Shown here in pieces: positions 46,879 to 57,111 of a stretch of 64,000 nucleotides of DNA (positions are counted from its first letter, which is position 1; every line of letters starts with the position of its first letter). Origin of the DNA: Rhizobium sp. Q54 (GTDB lineage: Bacteria > Pseudomonadota > Alphaproteobacteria > Rhizobiales > Xanthobacteraceae). Under the pieces are notes generated by a model. It was not told where the DNA came from. It did no database searches and saw nothing but the letters and a program-made list of their open reading frames with translations. The position numbers and the translations under genes were made by a program. Location: assembly GCA_945861895.1 (NCBI GenBank), contig CAMAWF010000006.1:1-64000 (forward strand), read 5' to 3'.

Positions 46879-47808
46879 TCATGGCTTCTTCATCGAGGAA
46901 TAGACCACGCGCATAAAGTTGCGGCTGGCCTGCTCATTCGCCGCCCATTTGGCGTCGAGGTCGGCGAACGGCTTGGCCGCGTAGATGTCGCTCTCGCTCT
47001 TGCCCTCGGCGATCAGCTTCGTCATGCGCTCGCGCGCGGTCGCCAGCATCGCCCGGAATTCCGCGAGCTGGGCCTTGGTGGCGACTTGCCCGTGTCCCGG
47101 CACGATCTTGGTGGCGTCATTGGCGCGCGCGAGATAGGCATCAAAAGCCCCGATCATGCCATCGATGCTGCCGCCGTTGACAAAATCGATGTTCGGATAG
47201 CGGCCGGTGGTGAAGGTATCGCCGGTCGACATCACATTGGCGTCGGCGATGTAGACAAAAGTGTCGCCGTCGGTGTGAGCCCCAGCGGTATGTTTGAGCT
47301 GCGCCGTGCGGCCCTTCAGCTCAAGCGTCAACGCGTCGGTGTACGTGCGCGCCGGGAGCGCCTCGGCCGGAGCGGGCGGTATCTTGATGTCGGGTATGGC
47401 CATTGTCCCGCCCGAGGCGAGGCGGTTGCGCACATTGGCATGCGCGACGACGACGGCGCCATCCTTGCTGAATGGCACGTTGCCGCCGACATGGTCGCGA
47501 TGATAGTGCGTGTTGACCAGGAAGCGGACTGGCTGCGGCGACAATGCGGCAATCGCGGCCTTGAGCTTTTCGTGCATGGGCGCGAACTGGCCGTCCACCA
47601 TGATCACGCCGTCGTCCGCCACCACGACGGTGACGTTACCGCCCTGGCCCTCCAGCATGTAGGTGCGGTTGCCGAGATCGGTGGTCTTGACCTCGATCTT
47701 GGACCAATCCGGCCCAACCGGCGGTCCGGCGGGTGGCTGCTGGGCAGCCGCGGGCGCTACGATCAGGCTGGTCAGTGCCGCGAGCGCGGCAAGCGTGGTT
47801 TTGCGCAT
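46879..47808 (-). CDS. Exported metallo-beta-lactamase-fold hydrolase
   Basis: This 309-residue protein has a signal peptide (MRKTTLAALAALTSLIVAPAAAQ) and the zinc motif HYHRDH, with further ligands in HTAGAHTDGD and GHGQV. It belongs to the SoxH/quinoprotein-relay-like group of MBL hydrolases rather than a clear antibiotic-resistance enzyme. The natural substrate is unknown. It lies upstream of the thioredoxin and CcdA genes. Confidence 0.88.
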   Translation of the reverse strand: MRKTTLAALAALTSLIVAPAAAQQPPAGPPVGPDWSKIEVKTTDLGNRTYMLEGQGGNVTVVVADDGVIMVDGQFAPMHEKLKAAIAALSPQPVRFLVNTHYHRDHVGGNVPFSKDGAVVVAHANVRNRLASGGTMAIPDIKIPPAPAEALPARTYTDALTLELKGRTAQLKHTAGAHTDGDTFVYIADANVMSTGDTFTTGRYPNIDFVNGGSIDGMIGAFDAYLARANDATKIVPGHGQVATKAQLAEFRAMLATARERMTKLIAEGKSESDIYAAKPFADLDAKWAANEQASRNFMRVVYSSMKKP

Positions 47809-47963
47809 GAAATCCTCCCCAAATGGTTCGGCCGTTAGCGGGGGCCGTATCGGCGTCGTAAGTAAGAACGACGCTAAAACGGATTTATTCCCTGCCTCTG
47901 CGTTGTCATGCCCGGCAATGATAGGGTAGGGGCGGAACGCCGAACCCTGCCGAGGAGCTTGTC

Positions 47964-48359
47964 ATGCCCACGTCCTTAGCCGTTGAATACAAAGACGCCT
48001 CGCCGGAAGTCCGCGCCGTGTTCGACGACATCAAGCAGACGCGCAAGGTCGATGATGTGAATAATTTCTGGAAATATCTGGCGCGCGATCCGGCCACGCT
48101 CAAGCGCACCTGGGAGAGCGTCAAGCAGATCATGGCGCCCGGCGCGCTGGATCCGCTGACCAAGGAGATGATCTACCTCGCCGTCAGCGTCACCAACGGC
48201 TGCGCCTATTGCACCGCCAGCCACACCGCGGCGGCGCGCAAGGCCGGCATGAGCGAGGCGATGTTCGGCGAGGTGATGGCCGTCACCGGCATGGCGAACG
48301 AGACCAACCGCCTGGCCAACGGCTACCGTGTGCCGGTCGATGCGGCGTTCGCGCGGTGA
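47964..48359 (+). CDS. Carboxymuconolactone decarboxylase family (AhpD-like) protein
   Basis: This 131-residue all-helical protein has the CxxC-x3-H motif (CAYCTASH, Cys80, Cys83, His87) of the AhpD-type peroxidase-related family. Such proteins handle peroxides or act as thiol redox partners. It is transcribed divergently from the metallo-hydrolase gene. A good GAGGAGC site precedes ATG 47964. Confidence 0.88.
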   Translation: MPTSLAVEYKDASPEVRAVFDDIKQTRKVDDVNNFWKYLARDPATLKRTWESVKQIMAPGALDPLTKEMIYLAVSVTNGCAYCTASHTAAARKAGMSEAMFGEVMAVTGMANETNRLANGYRVPVDAAFAR

Positions 48360-48486
48360 TTGAGTTTTTTGTCGTTGCAAGGCGCGTCGAAGACGCCAAC
48401 CCGGAATCCAGCGGCGTTGCGGTTCCGGTTGGAACCGGCGGTGCAAGGCAAAATCGGGAAGGCGGGAAGCTCGTCGCGGGTGGAGC

Positions 48487-48741
48487 TCAGGTCGTCGACG
48501 ATGCCCGCATGTCCACCCCCGCGGCATGGCCGGCTTCGGTGAGGATGTAGGTGTAACGGTCGTGCAGCTTGAGCGTGAGCCAGCTATTGGCCACCGCCTT
48601 GTTCAACCCGCGCTGGAAATCGGCGTCGCGCACATCGGTGAAATAATTGCGCCGAAGGCTGCCGCTGACGCGCACATTGTGATTCATGAATACACGCAGG
48701 ATTTGGCGTCCGACTTCTTCGTCCGTTTGAGCGTGCGGCAT
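48487..48741 (-). CDS. Small conserved-looking hypothetical protein
   Basis: This 84-residue product (MPHAQTDEEVGRQILRVFMNHNV) has a polar, well-mixed composition and an aromatic-rich HDRYTYILTEAGHAAG end that looks like a winged-helix hairpin. I cannot name its family. The RBS is weak. It lies between the AhpD-like gene and frmA, which point the other way or the same way respectively. Confidence 0.6.
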   Translation of the reverse strand: MPHAQTDEEVGRQILRVFMNHNVRVSGSLRRNYFTDVRDADFQRGLNKAVANSWLTLKLHDRYTYILTEAGHAAGVDMRASSTT

Positions 48742-48827
48742 TTTTGATGTCCGGCTGATGTGGCGTGCGGGCAGTGACGCTCACACGCTTTCAAAATTAG
48801 CGCAAGCGCATGAAGCGAATTTTACAC

Positions 48828-49955
<1,128 letters not shown>

Positions 49956-49959
49956 GCGA

Positions 49960-50130
49960 TCAGGCTACCCGGACTGCGAGTTTCCAGCCGAAGAAGAACA
50001 CGCTGAAGAATAAAGCGAGGAATACGGTCAGGCTCAGCGGTTCCGAAAAGTTCTCCACCGCGCGGCCAATGCCATAGGCGATGAATTCGCCGACGATGAC
50101 GATCCCCACATAGACGGCTATCAGTTTCAT
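49960..50130 (-). CDS. Small two-helix membrane protein
   Basis: This 56-residue protein (MKLIAVYVGIVIVGEFIAYG...) has two hydrophobic helices and a short polar loop. ATG 50130 has a GGGGAAG site upstream; a longer frame to 50181 lacks support. It ends four bases before frmA and is probably co-transcribed. Its function is unknown. Confidence 0.65.
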   Translation of the reverse strand: MKLIAVYVGIVIVGEFIAYGIGRAVENFSEPLSLTVFLALFFSVFFFGWKLAVRVA

Positions 50131-50284
50131 TCGCTTCCCCTGCGGTAATCCGCCCGCGCCCGGCGGCGACCTTAGCATCACGGCTATGCGCGGGAGAAGG
50201 GGAGCCAGCGCCGCCCCGGAATGTTATAGCGGGCGTCCCGCCTGCGCTACCTCCACATTTGCGGCCGGAGACAGTGAGAAGTCC

Positions 50285-51172
50285 ATGCGTGCGAGCCGCA
50301 TCCTGATCGCGATAGCGCCGGGCCTGTTCGTATTGCTCTGGAGCACCGGCTTCATCAGCACGAAATACGGCTCACCTTATGCCGAGCCGTTCACTTTTAT
50401 CTCCGTGCGGATTTTCTTTGTCGTGCTGATCCTCGGCGCGATCTTCGTTTTCTCGCGCGCGAATTGGCTCAACGGGCGTGAAACCATGCACAGCATCATT
50501 GCCGGGGTGTTGGTGCACGGGCTTTATCTCACCGGCGTGTTTGTCGCCATCCATCAGGGTGTTCCGGCCGGCATTTCGGCGCTGATACCGGGACTGCAAC
50601 CGATCGTCATTTCCACCATCGCCAACCGCTGGCTGGGCGAGCGCGTGTCGCGGCTGCAATGGTGCGGACTGGCGCTCGGATTGGCCGGCGTGGCGCTCGT
50701 GCTGCATGACCGCACGCTGGTCGGCGCGGGCACGCCGCTCGGCTGGTCTGCAAGTTTTCTGTCGTTGATCGGGATCGCGTTCGGCACGCTCTACCAAAAG
50801 CGCTATTGCGGCAACATCGATTGGCGCAGCGGAAATCTGGTTCAGTATCTTGCGGCCGGCAGCCTCTGCGCGTCCGCCGCCTTTTTATTGGAGACGCGGG
50901 AAATCAACTGGACCGTCGAATTCATCTTCGCGCTCGCCTGGCTGGTGTTGGCGCTCTCCATCGGCGCCATCGGCCTGATGTATTGGCTGATCCGCCGTTC
51001 CGCCGCTACCCGTTTTGCCAGCCTGTTCTATCTTGTGCCGTCGGTAACGGCGGTGATGGCGTTCCTGCTGTTCGGCGAGCGCCTGGATGCGCTCTCGATC
51101 GCGGGCATGGTGGTTTGCGCAGTTGGCGTTTTCCTGGTCAATCGGGGCGCTGTCGTCAAACCGAACTCCTGA
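50285..51172 (+). CDS. EamA-family (DMT) transporter
   Basis: This 295-residue protein has ten predicted membrane helices in two EamA repeats and begins MRASRILIAIAPGLFVLLWS. ATG 50285 is chosen because the upstream frame is not hydrophobic. Substrate unknown. It is only distantly similar to the EamA protein at 43697 and is transcribed divergently from frmA. Confidence 0.88.
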   Translation: MRASRILIAIAPGLFVLLWSTGFISTKYGSPYAEPFTFISVRIFFVVLILGAIFVFSRANWLNGRETMHSIIAGVLVHGLYLTGVFVAIHQGVPAGISALIPGLQPIVISTIANRWLGERVSRLQWCGLALGLAGVALVLHDRTLVGAGTPLGWSASFLSLIGIAFGTLYQKRYCGNIDWRSGNLVQYLAAGSLCASAAFLLETREINWTVEFIFALAWLVLALSIGAIGLMYWLIRRSAATRFASLFYLVPSVTAVMAFLLFGERLDALSIAGMVVCAVGVFLVNRGAVVKPNS

Positions 51173-51176
51173 CGCG

Positions 51177-51578
51177 TTACTTGTTCTGTGCGTTGAGCAC
51201 GAGTTGCGTCTGCGTCACCAATGCCGCGAGCCTGCCGTCGGCGCAGGTGACGCGGGTCTGCCAGACCATCGTGGTGCGGCCACGATGCAGCGGAGTGCAT
51301 TCGGCGCGCGCCACTTCGCCAACGGGAATCGCCGCGAAAAAATTGGTCTTGCTTTCGATGGTGGAGGTGGCTTCACCCGCGCGCAGATTGGCGGTGGCGG
51401 CGGTGCCGCCAAGATTATCGGCAAGCGACATCAGCGCGCCGCCATGCAAGACGCCGTTGCGATTGGTCAACTGTTCGGTCACCAGCAACTCGGCTTCAAG
51501 CCGCTCGGCGGAGACGTGGGTGATCTTGATGCCCAGAAATTGCGAATAGGGCGGCTGCTTCTTGGCGTCTTCGATCAT
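51177..51578 (-). CDS. PaaI-type hotdog thioesterase
   Basis: This 133-residue single-domain hotdog protein probably hydrolyses acyl- or aryl-CoA. The HGGALMSLADNLGG motif carries the family's catalytic Asp. Its ATG overlaps the stop of the esterase gene (ATGA at 51575-51578), so both are translated together. It converges with the EamA gene with only four bases between stops. Confidence 0.88.
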   Translation of the reverse strand: MIEDAKKQPPYSQFLGIKITHVSAERLEAELLVTEQLTNRNGVLHGGALMSLADNLGGTAATANLRAGEATSTIESKTNFFAAIPVGEVARAECTPLHRGRTTMVWQTRVTCADGRLAALVTQTQLVLNAQNK

Positions 51579-52198
51579 TTTCGCTGCTCCAGCCAGCGCG
51601 CGGCAAGCGCGAGGTCTTGTGGGGTGAGATTATGCCCCGCCGGGATAACTTGGTATGTCAGCGCCGCGCCGGCCTGTTCTAGCACGGCGGCAAGGCGGTC
51701 GCGGGATGCGGCGGGCATCATCGGGTCGGCGGTGCCGGAGAGCAGCAGCACCGGAATGTTTTTGAGATCGGGTGTTGCGGCCGGCTCGAACGGCAGAGTG
51801 GCGCGCAGCAGCACGGCGCCGGCCAGAGTCTTGGGGTGCGTAAGCAAGAGCGAGGCCGCGATATTGGCGCCATTGGAAAAGCCGACGGCAATGGGATTTG
51901 CCAGCTTATAGTGTTCGCGGGCGCGCGCGATGAATTCGGCAAGCTCGACGGTGCGCGTCTTGAGGTCGTCGAGATCGAACACGCCCGCGGCCAGCCGCCG
52001 GAAGAAACGCGGCATTCCGTTTTCCAGCACCTTGCCGCGCGGCGACAACAGCGCGGCGCCCGGCGACAGCCGTTGGCCGAGCGGGATGAGATCGTTCTCG
52101 TCGCCGCCGGTGCCGTGCAGCAGGAGCAGCGGTGGGCATCGCGGATCGGTTGCCGGAACGAAACGATGGATGAAGCCGAGGTCGGTCATGGAATGCAA
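51575..52198 (-). CDS. Alpha/beta hydrolase (phospholipase/carboxylesterase family)
   Basis: This 207-residue esterase has the oxyanion segment LLLHGTGGDENDLIPLG, the nucleophile elbow GFSNGAN with the catalytic Ser, the SGTADPMMP acid segment and a C-terminal GHN histidine. It matches the bacterial carboxylesterase/phospholipase group. The substrate is unknown. It is coupled to the thioesterase gene. Confidence 0.9.
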   Translation of the reverse strand: MHSMTDLGFIHRFVPATDPRCPPLLLLHGTGGDENDLIPLGQRLSPGAALLSPRGKVLENGMPRFFRRLAAGVFDLDDLKTRTVELAEFIARAREHYKLANPIAVGFSNGANIAASLLLTHPKTLAGAVLLRATLPFEPAATPDLKNIPVLLLSGTADPMMPAASRDRLAAVLEQAGAALTYQVIPAGHNLTPQDLALAARWLEQRK

Positions 52199-52205
52199 AT
52201 ACTAA

Positions 52206-52227
52206 GGGCGCGGCTCGCACCGCGCCC
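52206..52227 (-). terminator. Probable terminator after the peroxiredoxin gene
   Basis: GGGCGCGG (52206-52213) and CCGCGCCC (52220-52227) form a perfect 8-bp stem with a six-base loop. It lies 43 bases beyond the peroxiredoxin stop on the minus strand. The T-run on that strand is weak (TTAGTATTT), so termination may be partial. Confidence 0.55.
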
Positions 52228-52269
52228 CTGTTTTATCATTTAATGCGTTTTAAGCCTTCGGCTGCGGCA

Positions 52270-52932
52270 CTAAGCCTTGGGCTGCGGTACGATGCGGATA
52301 TAGGGCTTCGGAGATTTCCAACCCTGCGGGTAGGTCTTCTTGGCGTCCTCGTCGGATACCGACCCGGCGATGATGACGTCCTCACCCTGTTTCCAGTTCA
52401 CCGGCGTCGCCACTTTGTGCTTCGCCGTCATTTGCAGCGAGTCGATCACGCGCAGCACTTCGTCGAAATTACGCCCGGTGGTCATCGGATAAACGAGGAT
52501 CAGCTTGATCTTCTTGTCCGGGCCGATGACGAAGACATTGCGGACCGTCTGGTTGTCGGCCGCGGTTCGCTTCGAGGGATCGCCGGAGGCTGAAGTCGGC
52601 AGCATGCCGTAAGCTTTCGCCACTTTGAGGTCAGGATCGCCGATCATGGGATAATTCGGCGCGAAGCCTTGCGTCTCCTTGATGTCGTCCGCCCATTTGG
52701 AGTGCCGGTCCACCGGGTCGGCCGAAATGCCGACGATCTTGACGCCGCGCTTGTCGAATTCCGGCTTGATGCGCGCCATATAGCCGAGTTCGGTGGTGCA
52801 GACCGGGGTGAAATCCTTGGGGTGAGAAAACAGCACGGCCCATTTGTCGCCGATCCAGTCGTGGAATTTGATCTTGCCTTCCGTTGTATCCGCTTCGAAA
52901 TCCGGGGCGATGTCGTTAATCGAGAGCGCCAT
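52270..52932 (-). CDS. 1-Cys peroxiredoxin (Prx6 type)
   Basis: This 220-residue peroxiredoxin reduces hydrogen and organic peroxides. The active site PKDFTPVCTTE has Thr42 and the peroxidatic Cys45, and the C-terminal domain with SLQMTAKHKVATPVNWKQGE places it in the Prx6/1-Cys group. Start ATG 52932 has a GGAGG site upstream. The 3' end (CCGCAGCC...AAGGCTTA) is directly duplicated just beyond the stop. Confidence 0.94.
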   Translation of the reverse strand: MALSINDIAPDFEADTTEGKIKFHDWIGDKWAVLFSHPKDFTPVCTTELGYMARIKPEFDKRGVKIVGISADPVDRHSKWADDIKETQGFAPNYPMIGDPDLKVAKAYGMLPTSASGDPSKRTAADNQTVRNVFVIGPDKKIKLILVYPMTTGRNFDEVLRVIDSLQMTAKHKVATPVNWKQGEDVIIAGSVSDEDAKKTYPQGWKSPKPYIRIVPQPKA

Positions 52933-53190
52933 GACTAACCTCCAAAACTTTCATGCATTCTCATTACCTTGAATTTCAGCACTCATATATAGGCGGGCCG
53001 GCGCGCCGAAAAATAGCCAAGCCGAAAATGAGGATTATCGTTACGGCCGCGCCACGCCGGACAGGATAAATCATTGCTGCGGCGGAGGGCAAAGAAAAGG
53101 ATTTTCCGCCGATCGCACAAAACAGTAAGCTGGCACCAGCCGGCCTGGGCCACCCCCGCCGCCGGGGTCAGAGGACATCCGCTCACCCTC

Positions 53191-55200
53191 ATGTTCAAGC
53201 GTATCCTGATCGCCAATCGTGGTGAGATTGCCTGCCGGATCATCAAGACCGCGCGCCGCCTCGGGATTACGACCGTCGCGGTCTATTCCGAGGCCGACAG
53301 GGACTCGCTTCACGTCGAGATGGCGGACGAGGCGGTGCCGATCGGTCCGCCCCCCGCGGCCGAGAGCTATCTGGTCATCGACAAGATCGTCGATGCCTGC
53401 AAACGCAGCGGCGCGCAGGCGGTGCATCCCGGCTACGGTTTCCTGTCCGAACGCGAGGCGTTTCCCAAGGCGCTGGAGGCGGCAGGCATCGTCTTCATCG
53501 GGCCCAATGCCAAGGCCATCGCGGCGATGGGCGACAAGATCGAGTCGAAGAAGGCGGCGGCGCGCGCCAATGTCTCGACCGTTCCCGGCCATCTCGGTGT
53601 GATCGAGGACGACGCGCAGGCGCGGAAGATCGCCGACGAGATCGGATACCCGGTGATGATCAAGGCTTCCGCCGGCGGCGGCGGCAAGGGGATGCGGATT
53701 GCGCACAGCCGCGCCGAGGTGGCCGAAGGATTCGCGCGCGCGCGCTCGGAGGCGAAATCGTCCTTCGGCGACGATCGCGTATTCATCGAGAAATTCATCA
53801 CCGATCCGCGCCATGTGGAAATTCAGGTGCTTGGCGACAAGCACGGCAATGTCATCCATCTCGGCGAGCGCGAATGTTCGATCCAGCGGCGTAATCAGAA
53901 AGTGGTGGAGGAAGCCCCAAGTCCGTTGCTCGACGAAGGCACGCGCCAAAAAATGGGCGAGCAGGCGGTCGCGCTGGCCAAGGCGGTGGGTTACGACAGC
54001 GCCGGCACCGTCGAGTTCGTCGCGGGACAGGACAAAAGTTTCTATTTCCTCGAAATGAACACCCGTTTGCAGGTCGAGCATCCGGTGACCGAACTCGTCA
54101 CCGGCATCGATCTGGTGGAGCAGATGATCCGCGTTGCCGCGGGTGAAAAGCTCACGCTGACGCAGAAGGATGTGAAGTTCACCGGCTGGGCGGTCGAGAG
54201 CCGCATCTATGCCGAAGACCCGTACCGCAATTTCCTGCCCTCGGTCGGGCGGCTGGTGAAATATCGCCCGCCGGCGGAGCAAAGCGATGGCGGCGTGACG
54301 CTGCGCAACGACACCGGCGTCTTTGAGGGCGGCGAGATTTCGCTGTTCTACGATCCGATGATCGCCAAGCTGGTGACGCATGCACCGACCCGCGCGCAGG
54401 CAATCGCCGCACAGGCCGACGCACTCGACGCCTTCACCATCGAAGGCATCCGCCACAACATTCCGTTCCTGGCGGCGCTGATGGCGCATCCGCGCTGGCG
54501 GGAGGGAAAGCTTTCCACCGGCTTTATCGCGGAGGAGTTTCCGCAAGGATTTCGGCCGGTCGAGCCGGAGGGTGAATCCGCGCTGGCGCTCGCTGCCGTT
54601 GCGGCGGCAATCGATCATGTGCTGGGCGAGCGCAAGCGGCGCATCTCAGGGCAGATGAACGGCCGCGCGGTCACCCGTGAACGCCAGCGCGTCGTCCGGC
54701 TCGGCGATACCGAGCACTCTTTGGATGTCGCGCGCGCCAATGGCGCAATCGAAGTGCGTTTCACCGGCAAAAGCAAAACGGGCATCCGCCATCTGGCGTC
54801 CGACTGGAAGCCGGGCGATCCGCTGTGGCGGGGCAGCATCGACGGCAGTCCGCTGGCGGTGCAGGTGCGTACGCTCCGCAACGGATTCCATCTTGGTTTT
54901 CGCGGCGTCGAGACCAGAGCCTTCGTCTATACCGCGAGCGAGGCGGCTTACGCGCGGCTGATGCCGGTCAAAAAGGCGGCCGACAGCTGCAAGCAGGTGC
55001 GCTGTCCGATGCCGGGACTTGTCGTGTCGATTGCGGTGACGCAAGGCCAGGAGGTCAAGGCCGGCGAGACGCTGGCCGTGGTCGAGGCGATGAAAATGGA
55101 GAATGTGCTGCGCGCCGAGATCGACGGCACGGTGAAAACCATCCACGCCAAGCCGGGCGACAGTCTGGCGGTGGATGCCGTCATCCTCGAATTCGCATGA
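53191..55200 (+). CDS. pccA: Propionyl-CoA carboxylase alpha subunit (biotin carrier)
   Basis: The alpha subunit carries biotin carboxylase and biotin carrier domains. ATG 53191 gives 669 aa, the family length, starting MFKRILIANRGEIACRI. The ATP-grasp domain is intact (ASAGGGGKGMRIAHS, EMNTRLQVEHPVTE). Biotin is attached to Lys635 in EAMKMEN near the C-terminus. It works with PccB, encoded at 39666. It is close to a small cluster with a gamma-glutamylcyclotransferase-like gene and acylphosphatase. Confidence 0.96.
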   Translation: MFKRILIANRGEIACRIIKTARRLGITTVAVYSEADRDSLHVEMADEAVPIGPPPAAESYLVIDKIVDACKRSGAQAVHPGYGFLSEREAFPKALEAAGIVFIGPNAKAIAAMGDKIESKKAAARANVSTVPGHLGVIEDDAQARKIADEIGYPVMIKASAGGGGKGMRIAHSRAEVAEGFARARSEAKSSFGDDRVFIEKFITDPRHVEIQVLGDKHGNVIHLGERECSIQRRNQKVVEEAPSPLLDEGTRQKMGEQAVALAKAVGYDSAGTVEFVAGQDKSFYFLEMNTRLQVEHPVTELVTGIDLVEQMIRVAAGEKLTLTQKDVKFTGWAVESRIYAEDPYRNFLPSVGRLVKYRPPAEQSDGGVTLRNDTGVFEGGEISLFYDPMIAKLVTHAPTRAQAIAAQADALDAFTIEGIRHNIPFLAALMAHPRWREGKLSTGFIAEEFPQGFRPVEPEGESALALAAVAAAIDHVLGERKRRISGQMNGRAVTRERQRVVRLGDTEHSLDVARANGAIEVRFTGKSKTGIRHLASDWKPGDPLWRGSIDGSPLAVQVRTLRNGFHLGFRGVETRAFVYTASEAAYARLMPVKKAADSCKQVRCPMPGLVVSIAVTQGQEVKAGETLAVVEAMKMENVLRAEIDGTVKTIHAKPGDSLAVDAVILEFA

Positions 55201-55222
55201 CCCGCGTACCGGCATTCGGGCG

Positions 55223-55687
55223 ATGACTTTGTATTTCGCCTATGGCGTCAATATGGATCGCGCCGGCATGGCGCGGCGGTGTCCGGGCGCGGTGGCGCAT
55301 GGGCCGGCCATGCTTGTTGGCTTTCGCTTTTTCGTCATGCGCGAGGGTTATGCTTCGGTCATGCGTGCGCCGGGCGAAATCGTGCATGGCGTGTTGTGGC
55401 GGATCGGGCTGCGCGATCTCGCGGCGCTCAATGCGTTCGAGAGCCTCGACAGCGGCCTCTACCGCCGTGCAATGCTGCCGGTGCGCGCGAATGGCGGGCG
55501 CATGAATGCGCTGATCTATATCGGGCGCAGGCGTAAGAAGGGAAGGCCGCAGCCGGGCTATCTCGAAGAGGTGGTCGGCGCCGCGCGCGGTTGGAATTTT
55601 CCGCGCGCTTATATCAATGCCCTGGAGCGGCTGGCGTCCGGCGGATTTCGCGGTGTGCGGGCGGTACAGACTGGGGAGACCGGATGA
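55223..55687 (+). CDS. Gamma-glutamylcyclotransferase-like (AIG2 fold) protein
   Basis: This 154-residue protein begins MTLYFAYGVNMDRAGMARRCPGA, the FAYGxN substrate-binding motif of the fold. The catalytic Glu is likely in the ESLDSGLY segment. The substrate may be gamma-glutamyl compounds, but the family is broad. ATG 55223 is chosen over a start overlapping pccA. Its stop overlaps the next start by four bases. Confidence 0.85.
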   Translation: MTLYFAYGVNMDRAGMARRCPGAVAHGPAMLVGFRFFVMREGYASVMRAPGEIVHGVLWRIGLRDLAALNAFESLDSGLYRRAMLPVRANGGRMNALIYIGRRRKKGRPQPGYLEEVVGAARGWNFPRAYINALERLASGGFRGVRAVQTGETG

Positions 55688-55992
55688 GCGAGCAACTGCG
55701 TAGCGTTCGCCGCGTCGTGGTGCGTGGGCGGGTTCAAGGCGTCGGCTACCGCGCCTGGGCGGAATACGCAGCTCTCAAGCGCGGCCTCGAAGGCTGGGTG
55801 CGCAATTGTTGCGACGGCGCGGTGGAGGCGGTGTTCGCGGGGCCGGCGCGGACGATCGGCGAGATGGTCGAGGAATGCCGGCACGGTCCGCCCGGCGCCT
55901 GGGTCGATGTGCTCGATCACCACGAGACCGATCCGAACGATCTGGCGCGCCGCCGGCCGGGCGAGCTTTTTTCGGTGCTGCCGAACGAGTAG
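55684..55992 (+). CDS. acyP: Acylphosphatase
   Basis: This small enzyme hydrolyses acyl phosphates. It has 102 aa. The phosphate-binding loop VRGRVQGVGYRAW and the catalytic Asn in LEGWVRNCCDGAVE are intact. ATG 55684 is coupled to the preceding stop (ATGA). It ends 17 bases before a convergent gene. Confidence 0.93.
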   Translation: MSEQLRSVRRVVVRGRVQGVGYRAWAEYAALKRGLEGWVRNCCDGAVEAVFAGPARTIGEMVEECRHGPPGAWVDVLDHHETDPNDLARRRPGELFSVLPNE

Positions 55993-56009
55993 CGGTGACG
56001 TAGCGGAAA

Positions 56010-56297
56010 TTATTTTCCTTCCACCGCTATCAGGACATCGGTCGCGGCGCTTTGGCGAAGCGCAATCAGCGGCTGGTATTCCGCTGAACGATAGAAAGTC
56101 TTCAGCGCGGCCATGTCGGGAAACTCGATCACAGCCACCCGGTTGGGCCGCCAATTTCCTTCCAGCACTTCGTGACTTCCCGCCCGCGTCAGGTAACGGC
56201 CGCCATGACGTTCGATCATGGGAACGACCTGGCGCAGATACTCGTCGAACTTCGCCGGGCTGGCGATGACGTGCTCGCCGATCCAGTAAGCTGTCAT
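56010..56297 (-). CDS. DUF1330-family protein
   Basis: This 95-residue protein (MTAYWIGEHVIASPAKFDEYLRQV) has the ferredoxin-like dimeric fold of DUF1330 proteins, with GNWRPNRVAVIEFPDMAALKTFYRSAEY as its core. The function is unknown. It is convergent with acyP and lies 25 bases downstream of lipB on the same strand. Confidence 0.88.
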   Translation of the reverse strand: MTAYWIGEHVIASPAKFDEYLRQVVPMIERHGGRYLTRAGSHEVLEGNWRPNRVAVIEFPDMAALKTFYRSAEYQPLIALRQSAATDVLIAVEGK

Positions 56298-56322
56298 GCT
56301 GGTTTCCTTTTTCCGGCCCGGC

Positions 56323-57069
56323 CTATCCGTCTTTAGCCGTTGCGAACAGCTGCTCGAATTCCGTTCGCAGCGCCGTGTCCACGTCCGCCATGCTCACCGT
56401 AACGCCGAGGTCGGCGAGGCTGGTGATGCCGTAATTCGGCGACGACACACCGCACGGCAGAATGCCGGAGAAATGTGTGAGGTCGGGATCGACGTTCAGG
56501 CTGATCCCATGCAACGTCACCCATTGCCGAATGCGGATGCCGATGGCGGCAATCTTGTCCTCGCGGTCCGCACCCTTGTCCGGCCGGCGCACCCAGACGC
56601 CGATGCGGTCCTCGCGCCGCTCGCCGCGCACATCGAAGGCGTCGAGCGTGCGGATGATCCATTGCTCCAAGCTGGCCACGAAGCGCCGCACGTCCGGGCC
56701 GCGCCGCCTAAGATCGAGCATCACATAGGCCACGCGCTGGCCGGGGCCGTGATAGGTCATCTGTCCGCCGCGGCCGGAAGCATGCACCGGGAAGCGCGCC
56801 TCGATCAGCGCTTCGGGCCGGGCGCTGGTGCCGGAGGTGTAGAGCGGGGGGTGTTCGAGCAGCCAGACCAATTCGGGGGCGGTACCGGCCGCAATCGCCG
56901 CCGCACGCGCGTCCATCAACGAGACGGCGGCCTGGTAGGGCACCGCGGCCGCGTCGATGCGCCATTCGGCCGGGGCCGATCCGGCCGCGCCAAACGCTCC
57001 GATCCGCAATTCATTGCGCGTGTTAACCACCCCGTAACCATACCATGGTGACCTCAGGGCTGCCCGCAT
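56323..57069 (-). CDS. lipB: Octanoyl-ACP:protein transferase LipB
   Basis: LipB moves octanoate from ACP to the lipoyl domains of dehydrogenase complexes. The motif [12 protein letters not shown], the [17 protein letters not shown] lysine and the catalytic Cys in [14 protein letters not shown] are intact. ATG 57069 gives 248 aa; a GTG at 57030 would give the commoner rhizobial start ([11 protein letters not shown]). Longer frames overlap the fliN-like gene on the other strand and are rejected. Confidence 0.93.
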   Translation of the reverse strand: MRAALRSPWYGYGVVNTRNELRIGAFGAAGSAPAEWRIDAAAVPYQAAVSLMDARAAAIAAGTAPELVWLLEHPPLYTSGTSARPEALIEARFPVHASGRGGQMTYHGPGQRVAYVMLDLRRRGPDVRRFVASLEQWIIRTLDAFDVRGERREDRIGVWVRRPDKGADREDKIAAIGIRIRQWVTLHGISLNVDPDLTHFSGILPCGVSSPNYGITSLADLGVTVSMADVDTALRTEFEQLFATAKDG

Positions 57070-57111
57070 TGGATAAGCAAAAGAAATAGGCGCGGGCGAA
57101 GGAAAAATTAC

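Noticed and set aside
47294-47503. Metallo-beta-lactamase antibiotic-resistance gene
   Set aside because: The protein at 46879-47808 has the zinc fold, but its motifs and neighbours (thioredoxin, CcdA) fit a SoxH-like hydrolase rather than a known carbapenemase.
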